Assembly (NCBI GenBank): GCA_900543605.1
Contig: UQSK01000001.1
Location: 1 to 64,000, forward strand
DNA from: an uncultured Collinsella sp.
GTDB taxonomy: Bacteria > Actinomycetota > Coriobacteriia > Coriobacteriales > Coriobacteriaceae
DNA length: 64,000 bases
Direction: 5' to 3'
This document shows, piece by piece, positions 25,633 through 32,640 of this stretch. The position numbers and the translations under genes are program-made. How positions within the stretch are numbered: the stretch's first letter is position 1; the number at the start of each line of letters is the position of its first letter. Under the pieces are notes generated by a model. The model saw nothing but the letters and a program-made list of their open reading frames with translations. It did no database searches and was not told where the DNA came from.

Positions 25633-26610
25633 TCATCCCCCTCGGCCGTCATCCGTCGCATCTTCGGCGATGCGCTCGAATACGCGGGCGAGCGCTATCG
25701 CCGTTCGGATGCTGCCGAGGTCGAACCGCATCGTTCTCCCCGAACGGCTCCTCGCCCCACCGAGCGTCGATCCGTTGATGCGCCGCTCTACGCCCTTATC
25801 GCTTCGCTTGAGACTCTGCGATTTGTATCTGAATTGCGTGTCGCCGCCCTTTGATAGCGTCATCGTTATGCCGTCCTGCGCGAGCCTGCGCGCAAGCTCG
25901 CGTGGTCTGTTGTCGCAGGAAGGAAGCTTCGACACCTCGTCCGCGCGTACGGCGATTCTCTCACGAACCCGGTCATTCTCGGAGCGATGCGACCTGTCGC
26001 GTCGCTGCCACTCGCGTTCCGCACGGGACGGCTGGCGTGCATGCTTCTTGGCATTTGACCCGCGTTCGAGCTGGCGAAGACCGTACCGCTCGTCAAGCTC
26101 GCGGACCGTCTTCACGCGAGCCCTCGCCGCCGCCCTGACCCCTCCCTCGTCCAAGCGCCTGCCCGTTTCAAGGTCGGTTCGGTTGATGGCGACGTGCACC
26201 GCGTATCGCTCTACGCCATCCGTCTTGCAGCGTTCCTTATGGAGCACCCAGAAACATTCTTGATTGGGATACCGGGCGGCAACGTAGTCGCGAGCATACT
26301 CCATACACCGCAATGGCGTCATTACGCCGCCGTTGACGTCGCAATCGTCCGGATTGAATGCGAGGCACTGGTGTTCGAGGTAACGGCAGGCGCAATTCGC
26401 CTTGCCCGGCCGGTTGTGGCCATATGCTTCACGCGTCGCGTCCATCTCGCGCATGCAGGAGCGGGCGCTTTCCGTCCTCGTGAGGTTCTGCGTGCCGTGA
26501 TCCAGCACTTTGCCCCTGTCCCAGTCGAGGTAGGACTCCAACCGCTTGAGATGGCTCCTGCTCTTCACGGTTACCTGTTTAACGACTGTCAACGAAAGCG
26601 CTCCATTCAT
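25633..26610 (-). CDS. Relaxase / mobilization nuclease
   Basis: DNA-nicking protein for conjugative mobilisation, 325 residues. The region VERYAVHVAINRTDLETGRRL carries the H-x-x-x-N portion of the relaxase metal-binding motif, preceded by CFWVLHKERCKTDG, as in MOB-type relaxases of Gram-positive elements. A candidate N-terminal tyrosine lies in LESYLDWDRGK. The C-terminal half is highly basic. It is shorter than many relaxases and lacks a long C-terminal domain, so it may be trimmed. It overlaps the coupling protein gene by 32 nt and is the last gene of the leftward mob operon. Confidence 0.8.
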   Translation of the reverse strand: MNGALSLTVVKQVTVKSRSHLKRLESYLDWDRGKVLDHGTQNLTRTESARSCMREMDATREAYGHNRPGKANCACRYLEHQCLAFNPDDCDVNGGVMTPLRCMEYARDYVAARYPNQECFWVLHKERCKTDGVERYAVHVAINRTDLETGRRLDEGGVRAAARARVKTVRELDERYGLRQLERGSNAKKHARQPSRAEREWQRRDRSHRSENDRVRERIAVRADEVSKLPSCDNRPRELARRLAQDGITMTLSKGGDTQFRYKSQSLKRSDKGVERRINGSTLGGARSRSGRTMRFDLGSIRTAIALARVFERIAEDATDDGRGG

Positions 26611-28456
26611 CGCTAACCTGTTGCCCTTCCGGATTTCCGGTTTCAGGCCACTCAGGGCACCACGTCATCACCGTCATGTCGCGTTGCGCAGCGGCCTCGT
26701 CAAGGCGTTTCTGGTAGGCGCGCCGTTTCTCGCGCTCGTGCTCGGGAGTGCCGAGGCCGAAATGCCCCCGCGTCGGGGTCTTCGTGCAGTCGACGAGAGG
26801 GGTGCAGAAAACGCCCGCACGGCTCTTGTCTAGCCCGTTCTCTGCCTGCTTCACGACGATCGCGCCGTCCTTGTCGGGGCTCCTCGTCACCCATTCGAAC
26901 TGCCGTATAACATCATCCGCATGCTCCGAGTAGCTTCGCGAGCTCGATGAAGACGCGCCCTTGCTAGAGCTCGTTCCCATGACATGGCGGGTGGTCTTAC
27001 CCACAAGCTCCGTGAAGTACTGCCTATCCTCAGCTTCCCCGAGCTTCAGCGCGACCTTCACCGAGCAGTTCGCCAGTATCTTCTTGCGGCCATCGCGCTC
27101 CCCGTACTTATTAAGCTGCGCGATGTTCTGAACGCTGCCTATCCACGTGATCCCCAGCGAGCGGGCGAGCGAAAGGAGGGAAGGCAGTGACTGGACGGTG
27201 GGAAGGTTACCCCACTCATCGCCGAGGATATCGAGGCGACGCGGAAGCGCGCCGCCGTTCTCGTCAGCGACCAAGTAGGATGCCTTGTAGATCTGATCGA
27301 ATAGGATTGTGAACAGCGCGTTATAGGGGCTCCCCTCATCCATGACATGGAGGAAGAGCGCCGTCTTCTCGGAGAGGATCCTCTTCGGATCGATATCGCT
27401 CGCCGAGGTGAGCCATGCGATGCCCCGAGAGGAGAACATTCGGAGGTGAACCTTGAGCGTCGAAAGGATGCTGCGCATTTCGTTGCCGCCACTGCTGAGG
27501 AACTGCGATGCGAAGGGGCGCGCGGGATGGTCATAGGGCAGGGAGCGGAGGAGCGACTTGAGCGCTATGGCGGGATCGTCGCCATCGCCCTCGGTGCCCT
27601 CGTTGATGATGCGGCATACGGTCGCCATGTGGCGCGCTTCGTGCGGGCATTCGGTTGAAAAGGCTACGAGCAGCAAGACGGAGGCGAGGATTCCGCGTGC
27701 GCTGGTGACCCAATGTGAACTCTGCCCAGCACGCTCTTCGGGCACTATCGCCGAAGCTACGTCCTCCGCCGCCTGTTGGGCATTTTGCTCGTCGCCTTTG
27801 TCGGCGTAATCGCACACGAGCTTAAGGGGGTTGAAGCGCGAACCCCGCGCGGGATGCTGGGTATCGAGCAGCAGGACTGCGTATCCTCGCGCGGCTATGG
27901 CGTCTCCGCATAGCTCGATCAGTTCATTTTTAACGTCTGAGACTATAACGTTGTCTCCGCCCTCTCCAAAGGTGAGGAGGTCGAGCGTCGGGATGTTCTG
28001 GAACCTTGTCTTTCCTGATCCGGTTTGGCCACATGTGAGCACATGGCGCTTCGACTCATAGAGATAGCGGCCTTTGGTGAAGCCGTACACATAGCCCCGC
28101 GACTTCGGCTCGCTCTTACCATCCCACGTCTCGGAGCCGCGTATGACCTCCGCGCCCGTCTTTACACGCGCCTCGCCGAGAACGCCGCCGTCATCGGCAC
28201 GCCTGCTCGCGGCGTCCGTGAGAAAGAACAGGAGGGAGGAGAGCAGGGAGAAGATGAAGATGGCAAAGACCCCCACCGGGCAGTCGGCGAACGAACCAGA
28301 AAGCCACCACGTCGGAATCGCCGCAACGTCGAACCACGGAATAGCTGTTGGCATGCCTACGCCCGAGATAAGGCTGTCCGCAACCTGCGCGTAAGCGGGA
28401 GAGATGAAGAGCGTGAGAGCAAGAGCGGCTATGAGGGAGGGAATGAGAGGCTTCAC
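26579..28456 (-). CDS. VirD4/TraG-type conjugative coupling protein
   Basis: Membrane-anchored ATPase that feeds the relaxase-DNA complex to a secretion channel, 625 residues. An N-terminal hydrophobic segment (1-25) and a second one (about 62-80) anchor it; Walker A is CGQTGSGKT (about 142-150), and the family Walker-B-like ILGDEWGNLP follows, with VIVSDVKNEL and GSVQNIAQLNKYG motifs. A serine-rich loop (SSSKGASSSSSRSYS) lies near residue 510. The start overlaps the mobC stop (ATGA). Because no T4SS genes are present, it would need to work with a channel supplied by another element. Confidence 0.92.
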   Translation of the reverse strand: MKPLIPSLIAALALTLFISPAYAQVADSLISGVGMPTAIPWFDVAAIPTWWLSGSFADCPVGVFAIFIFSLLSSLLFFLTDAASRRADDGGVLGEARVKTGAEVIRGSETWDGKSEPKSRGYVYGFTKGRYLYESKRHVLTCGQTGSGKTRFQNIPTLDLLTFGEGGDNVIVSDVKNELIELCGDAIAARGYAVLLLDTQHPARGSRFNPLKLVCDYADKGDEQNAQQAAEDVASAIVPEERAGQSSHWVTSARGILASVLLLVAFSTECPHEARHMATVCRIINEGTEGDGDDPAIALKSLLRSLPYDHPARPFASQFLSSGGNEMRSILSTLKVHLRMFSSRGIAWLTSASDIDPKRILSEKTALFLHVMDEGSPYNALFTILFDQIYKASYLVADENGGALPRRLDILGDEWGNLPTVQSLPSLLSLARSLGITWIGSVQNIAQLNKYGERDGRKKILANCSVKVALKLGEAEDRQYFTELVGKTTRHVMGTSSSKGASSSSSRSYSEHADDVIRQFEWVTRSPDKDGAIVVKQAENGLDKSRAGVFCTPLVDCTKTPTRGHFGLGTPEHEREKRRAYQKRLDEAAAQRDMTVMTWCPEWPETGNPEGQQVSDEWSAFVDSR

Positions 28457-28839
28457 GCAACCACCTCCCCGTTTCGAACGACCACGAGGGCTGCGGCAAC
28501 CGCGTCAGCTGCGGCGGACACGCGCTGTATGGCGGCGGACACGCGCTCTTCTGAGCAGCCCTTCTGGCCGTAGGTGTTCAAGGCGCGTGCGCATTGGTTG
28601 ATGTTCGAGCCCGCGCGCTTGAGATTCGCGTAAGCCTTCTTCAGTTCGTCGGCGTCAACGTTGATCGTGCACACGCCCTTAGGGTCGTTAAGCGCGCGGA
28701 AGCGCATATAGGCGGACATGCCGATGCCTGCCTTGCGAGCGCGGGATTTGATGCGCTGATACTCGCGATGTGTCACGCGGACGTCAATCCTGAGTACTCG
28801 TCCGCGCGTCCTGGCTTGCCGATTGTTTTCATTATGCAT
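28453..28839 (-). CDS. mobC: MobC-like relaxosome protein
   Basis: 128 residues, first gene of the mob operon. A ribbon-helix-helix-like N-terminus (LRIDVRVTHREYQRIKSRAR, KAGIGMSAYMRFRAL) is followed by the MobC signature ANLKRAGSNINQCARALN and a helical tail. Such proteins bind oriT beside the relaxase. ATG 28839 is preferred over an upstream ATG at 28890, which lies within the repeat region. The origin of transfer should be in the 28840-29007 gap. Confidence 0.85.
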   Translation of the reverse strand: MHNENNRQARTRGRVLRIDVRVTHREYQRIKSRARKAGIGMSAYMRFRALNDPKGVCTINVDADELKKAYANLKRAGSNINQCARALNTYGQKGCSEERVSAAIQRVSAAADAVAAALVVVRNGEVVA

Positions 28840-28858
28840 GGTCGTAGTCCTTGGTCGT

Positions 28859-28920
28859 TGTGGCAGAGCCTGTGGCAATTTCTGTGGCAACTCATCGGCT
28901 ACCGTGAATTACCACAGGCT
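28859..28920. promoter_or_regulatory. TGTGGCA iterons and inverted repeat, candidate arm sites / oriT
   Basis: TGTGGCA occurs at 28859-28865, 28871-28877 and 28883-28889, a 12-bp period. AGCCTGTGG (28867-28875) is inverted at 28912-28920. The heptamer matches the three copies at the left end, favouring integrase or Xis arm sites; the dyad upstream of mobC also fits an oriT. Confidence 0.5.
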
Positions 28921-29007
28921 CCCTAGAACTACTTCCCGCTACCATTTTCGCAGGTAGATGCTACCTTGACTTTCCTCTGTTACCGTGGGATTCTACGTCC
29001 GAGGGCT

Positions 29008-29057
29008 CTCATAACCCGGAGGTCGTAGGTTCAAATCCTGCCCCCGCGACCAAGAAC
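29008..29057 (+). repeat. attR, right attachment direct repeat (50 bp)
   Basis: Exact copy of 10022-10071 containing the 3' half of tRNA-fMet. The 5' half of the tRNA is missing, so this is not a functional tRNA. Confidence 0.95.
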
Positions 29058-29061
29058 TTGC

Positions 29062-29091
29062 AGCTCGTCGGCCTAGCCGGCGAGCTTTTTT
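29062..29091 (+). terminator. Displaced native tRNA-fMet terminator
   Basis: 11-bp stem 29062-29072 / 29076-29086 with a 3-nt loop and TTTTTT. It directly follows attR, so before integration it would have terminated tRNA-fMet. Confidence 0.8.
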
Positions 29092-29141
29092 GTTATTTCG
29101 GGACCGTGTTTTCGGTTCAATTCTCGGCCTCTCAATCAAAG

Positions 29142-29439
29142 ATCTCGATCTGTAACATCTAGACCCGATTTGGGCGGCTAGGTGTTACAGATCGAGATAT
29201 ACCGGTGGGTTGGGTCGTGTTTGTCTAAATCTGTAACACGAGGGACGGATTTTGCCGAGTTGTTGTTATAGATTGAGATTTTCTAGCAGGCGGGTTTGGT
29301 TTGTCTCGATCTGTAACAGATAGGGGCCAAAAGTGGGCCTAGCTGTTACAGATCTAGATTGTTGAGGATGGGCCGAGAGGAATGTCTCGATCTGTAACAG
29401 TAAGACCCAGTTTTGCCGCGTAACTGTTACAGATTGAGA
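29142..29439. repeat. Four tandem hairpins of about 80-bp period
   Basis: Each unit is an inverted repeat with arms near TCTCGATCTGTAACA and a 25-nt variable loop: 29142-29157/29183-29198 (perfect 16 bp), 29224-29238/29264-29278, 29303-29318/29343-29358 and 29385-29400/29424-29439. Units start 80-81 bp apart, and the arms are far better conserved than loops or spacers. The array fills most of the 530-nt gap between attR and the next gene. No cas genes are near. Confidence 0.9.
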
Positions 29440-29586
29440 TAAACCGACGGGCCGCCCCGCCCATCCCCATCCACCTGCCGCTACCTGCTGTCCGCCGATT
29501 TCCGTTGCGCTGCTGTATTCCCATGCCATATCCTCTAGATAACTACGCGGCATCATCGCCGCCGCGCCTACAAGAGAGGAATGTCC

Positions 29587-31617
29587 ATGACCGCACCTGC
29601 ATCCAAGCTGCTCCAGCCCATTACGGTTGGCCCCCTTGAGCTCAAAAACCGCATTATGTTTCCGCCGCTGACCACCGGCTACGAGGAGCGCGACGGTTCC
29701 ATCGGCGAGCGCAGCCTGGCCTTTTACGAGCGTCTGGCCCGTGGCGGCGTGAGCTACATCGTCATCGGTGACGTTGCCCCCGTCATGACCGCAAGCCCCA
29801 CGCCCAAGCTGGCGACCGACGCCCAGATCCCCACGTTTAAGGCCCTGGCCGACACCGTCCACAAGCACGGCGCCAAGGTCGCGCTGCAGCTGTTCCACCC
29901 CGAGTACGACGTGCCCGGCGTCGGCCGCATGGTCATGGGATCCATGGCCGCCGCCAAGGCCGCGCAGGAGGCCAAGGCCGCCGGCGACGAGGAGACCTTT
30001 GCCGCCAAGATGGCCGAGTCCAACGAGATCCGCAACCAGGCCTACGCCAAGCTGCACCACGACATGCAGCACTTTGTGAACGAGGCGAGTGTGGAGCAGC
30101 TCACCCAGATCAAGGAGGCCATCGCTGCCTCGGCCGCTCGCGCACAGCAGGCCGGGATCGACGCTATCGAGGTCCACGGCGACCGCCTGGTGGGTTCGCT
30201 GTGCTCGGCCATCCTCAACCAGCGCACCGACGAGTACGGTGGTTCGTTCGAGAACCGCGTTCGCTACGCGCTGGAGGTCGTCGCCGCCATTAAGGAGGCC
30301 GCGCCGCAGCTGATGGTGGAGTACAAGCTCCCCGTGATCATGGAGAACCCCGACGGCACGCCGCGCGGCAAGGGTGGCCTGCAGCCCGACGAGGCCTGCG
30401 AGTTCGCCAAGCTGCTCGAGGGCGCGGGCATCGATATGATTCAGGTCGCACAGGCCAACCACACCGGCAACATGGGCGACACCATTCCGCCCATGGGCGC
30501 CATGCCCTACAACTGGACGCTGCCCGTGGCCGAGCGCGTCAAGGCCCTGGTCTCCGTGCCGGTGGCAACCGTGGGCCGCGTGGTTTCGGTCGAGGCCGGC
30601 GAGAAGATTCTGGAAGACGGCGCCGCCGACATCATCGCCTATGGCCGCTCGCTCATGTGCGACCCCGACATTGCGCTGAAGGCCGCCACGGGTGAGCCCA
30701 TCCGCGAGTGCCTCAACTGCAACAAGGGCTGCGTCGATGCGATTCAAAATCGCAAGTACATCTCGTGCGTGCTCAATGCCGAGAATGGCGATGAGGCAAC
30801 CATCGCCATTAAGCCGGGCGAGGGCGACAAGAAGATCGCCGTGGTGGGCGGCGGCATCGCCGGTCTGGAGGCCGCGCGCGTGGCGGCCAAGCGCGGCTAC
30901 GACGTGACCGTCTACGAGGCGAGCGATCATCTGGGCGGCCAGATTGTGCTGGCGGCCGCGCCTCCGCGCAAGGACGAGATCATGCGCTCGGTCGAGTACT
31001 ACGAGAAGATTCTGCCCGGCCTGGGCGTGAAGGTCGAGCTCAGTCATGCCGCTACCGCTGAGGACCTCAACGCCGCCGACGCTGCGATTGTGGCCGTAGG
31101 CGCGCACGACGTGGTCATCCCCGTTCCGGGTGCCGATTCGGAGAAGGTCGTCTCGAGCTGGGACGTACTGGCCGGCAAGGTGGAGCTCAGCGGTCGCGTC
31201 GCCGTCATTGGCGGTGGCCTGGTGGGCACCGAGACTGCCGAGTACCTGCTGCAGCACGGCTGCGAGGTGGCGATCGTGGAGATGCTCGACAAGATTGCCG
31301 CGGGCGAGTCCGAGACCATTCTGCCGCTGATCATGAGCGACTTTGCCGAGCACAACGTGGAGCAGCACGTGAAGACCCGCCTGACCGCCATTACCGACGA
31401 GGGTGTGGAGGCTGTTCGCACCATCGAGGACGGCGCCGAGGAGCCGGTGAAGATCGCCTGCGATTACGTGGTGATGGCCGTGGGCTCCAAGGCCAACGCG
31501 TTTGACCTGGACGGCGTGACGGTGCCCGTGACCTGCGTGGGCGACTGCTCGGGTGAGCGCACCGCCGACATTGCGAGCGCCATTCGCACGGCGTATCACG
31601 CGGCCAACGAGCTGTAG
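29587..31617 (+). CDS. Old Yellow Enzyme family FMN/FAD/4Fe-4S reductase
   Basis: 676-residue oxidoreductase of the 2,4-dienoyl-CoA reductase / BaiCD-BaiH type. The N-terminal FMN TIM barrel (about 1-350) has KNRIMFPPLTTGY, DAIEVHGDRLVGSLCS and NQRTDEYGGSFENR. A 4Fe-4S site follows, ECLNCNKGCVDA with a further Cys in ISCVLN. The C-terminal part binds FAD and NAD(P)H (VVGGGIAGLEAARVA about residue 415, and VIGGGLVGTETAEYL about 540). Substrate unknown: enoates, bile acids and dietary unsaturated compounds are all possible in gut Coriobacteriia. ATG 29587 has GAGAGGA 6 nt upstream; ATG 29581 abuts it. Confidence 0.88.
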   Translation: MTAPASKLLQPITVGPLELKNRIMFPPLTTGYEERDGSIGERSLAFYERLARGGVSYIVIGDVAPVMTASPTPKLATDAQIPTFKALADTVHKHGAKVALQLFHPEYDVPGVGRMVMGSMAAAKAAQEAKAAGDEETFAAKMAESNEIRNQAYAKLHHDMQHFVNEASVEQLTQIKEAIAASAARAQQAGIDAIEVHGDRLVGSLCSAILNQRTDEYGGSFENRVRYALEVVAAIKEAAPQLMVEYKLPVIMENPDGTPRGKGGLQPDEACEFAKLLEGAGIDMIQVAQANHTGNMGDTIPPMGAMPYNWTLPVAERVKALVSVPVATVGRVVSVEAGEKILEDGAADIIAYGRSLMCDPDIALKAATGEPIRECLNCNKGCVDAIQNRKYISCVLNAENGDEATIAIKPGEGDKKIAVVGGGIAGLEAARVAAKRGYDVTVYEASDHLGGQIVLAAAPPRKDEIMRSVEYYEKILPGLGVKVELSHAATAEDLNAADAAIVAVGAHDVVIPVPGADSEKVVSSWDVLAGKVELSGRVAVIGGGLVGTETAEYLLQHGCEVAIVEMLDKIAAGESETILPLIMSDFAEHNVEQHVKTRLTAITDEGVEAVRTIEDGAEEPVKIACDYVVMAVGSKANAFDLDGVTVPVTCVGDCSGERTADIASAIRTAYHAANEL

Positions 31618-31692
31618 TTGAACATCGCGGCCAGGCGGGACGGTAGCACGGATCCGTCTCGCCCGGCTGTGTCCCGTCGGGTGCCAACCGGT

Positions 31693-31728
31693 GCGGGGCC
31701 TGCAAGCGCAGCAGGTCCCGCCCTTTTT
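31693..31728 (+). terminator. Rho-independent terminator after the OYE reductase
   Basis: 11-bp stem 31693-31703 / 31711-31721 with one G-U pair, 7-nt loop and a CCTTTTT tail, about 75 nt past the stop codon. Confidence 0.8.
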
Positions 31729-31986
31729 GTTTTGCTCCGGTGGATGGCAATGCGCGGTAATCATGAGGAGTGAGGACGTCTACTGCCTTGCAGATCACTC
31801 AAAAATATTGGGGAGGGGTTAATAACTATATCCTCTATACCAAAGGACATAAAGAGATGCCAATTTTGTTGACAAGCGAATGACGATTAGCTGCGAGTCA
31901 GCTACCAGCGTAAATAATCGATAAAGAAATGTCGTAATTTGGTGCCAAATGCCCAGATAACGCCGCGTCTATTTTAATTAACTGCT

Positions 31987-32015
31987 TTGAGCAAACAGTA
32001 AAATGCTACTATCTA
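31987..32015 (+). promoter_or_regulatory. Candidate promoter of the HTH gene
   Basis: TTGAGC (31987-31992), 17-bp spacer, TATCTA (32010-32015), about 50 nt before the gene, in a strikingly AT-rich stretch (31800-32030) unlike the surrounding chromosome. The remainder of the 31729-32065 gap shows no gene. Confidence 0.4.
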
Positions 32016-32065
32016 ACTTGCACGTAAGAAAGCAGATTAACGGTTAAGGCTAAGAAGTGGCAGGT

Positions 32066-32461
32066 ATGTCGGAAGCAACTAGGACTCGCACGCATGCGCC
32101 TGAGGTTAGGCAGCGCGCCGTCGAGATCCTCCAAGAGGGGGTCGGTCATCGCGCCCTCGCTGCGGAGCTTGGCATTCCCCAGGCCACGGCTCGTCAGTGG
32201 GCCCGCGCGTATGCCGTGGGCGGTGCCGACGCCGTCCTCAATGCCGGTTCGCATCATCACACCTATTCGTACGACGTAAAGCTCGCTGTGGTTAAGGACC
32301 GTCTGGAAAACGGCTTGACGGTTCGCGAGGCCATGATCAAGCACAAGATTCCCAGCGAGTCTTCGGTCAAGGCTTGGTGCCGTCAGTACCGCGAGAGCGG
32401 TGAGTCCGCACTGGTCGATAAGCCGCGCGGTCGCAAGCCGCGCGTTAAAAAGGCGGAATAG
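32066..32461 (+). CDS. IS3-OrfA-like double helix-turn-helix protein
   Basis: 131 residues with two HTH segments: RQRAVEILQEGVGHRALAAE-type N-terminal motif (HRALAAELGIPQATARQWAR) and a second (KDRLENGLTVREAMIKHKIP followed by VKAWCRQYRESGESAL), ending in a basic PRGRKPRVKK tail. This is the layout of the DNA-binding OrfA of IS3-family transposases, but no catalytic OrfB or terminal inverted repeats are present, so it may be a remnant or a domesticated regulator. GTG 32057 is an alternative start. The AT-rich upstream region suggests lateral origin. Confidence 0.75.
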   Translation: MSEATRTRTHAPEVRQRAVEILQEGVGHRALAAELGIPQATARQWARAYAVGGADAVLNAGSHHHTYSYDVKLAVVKDRLENGLTVREAMIKHKIPSESSVKAWCRQYRESGESALVDKPRGRKPRVKKAE

Positions 32462-32473
32462 CAAACGGGATGG

Positions 32474-32495
32474 TGCGCCCACAGGGGCGCATTTT
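32474..32495 (+). terminator. Short terminator after the HTH gene
   Basis: 7-bp stem TGCGCCC/GGGCGCA (32474-32480 / 32485-32491), 4-nt loop, then TTTTC. Confidence 0.65.
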
Positions 32496-32640
32496 CTTGC
32501 CGCCTCTCTGCTCCAAAGCGGACGTGCCCTTACTCCGTACGCCTAAAACTCCCCAGTTGACCGAAAACCCGCCGCCGCTACTCCTCGATTGAGCTATAAC
32601 GTTAAACAATTGCAGCGTTTTTGCATGGGGGAGTGATGGT

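Larger units (their letters stand above)
10022..29057. mobile_element. 19-kb integrative mobilizable element in tRNA-fMet
   Basis: Bounded by identical 50-bp repeats (10022-10071 and 29008-29057) that include the 3' half of tRNA-fMet. Cargo: tyrosine integrase next to the left end, an excisionase-like HTH protein, replication-type accessory genes, a type I restriction-modification locus with an inversion system, and a MobC / coupling protein / relaxase module at the right end. No type IV secretion channel genes are present, so it can probably be mobilised but not transfer alone. Base composition is visibly lower in GC than the chromosomal flanks. Confidence 0.93.

Noticed and set aside
29008..29057. 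Second tRNA-fMet gene
   Set aside because: Only the 3' half is present. The 5' acceptor strand and D arm are missing, so it is the attR copy.
10022..29057. Prophage interpretation of the inserted element
   Set aside because: No capsid, tail, terminase or lysis genes; relaxase and coupling protein point to a mobilizable element.
29142..29439. CRISPR array
   Set aside because: Repeats are split palindromes with 80-bp period and degenerate units; no cas genes or leader are near.
29266..31764. 832-aa minus-strand frame opposite the OYE reductase
   Set aside because: Antisense shadow caused by GC-rich codon bias; the plus strand has clear FMN, FeS and FAD motifs.
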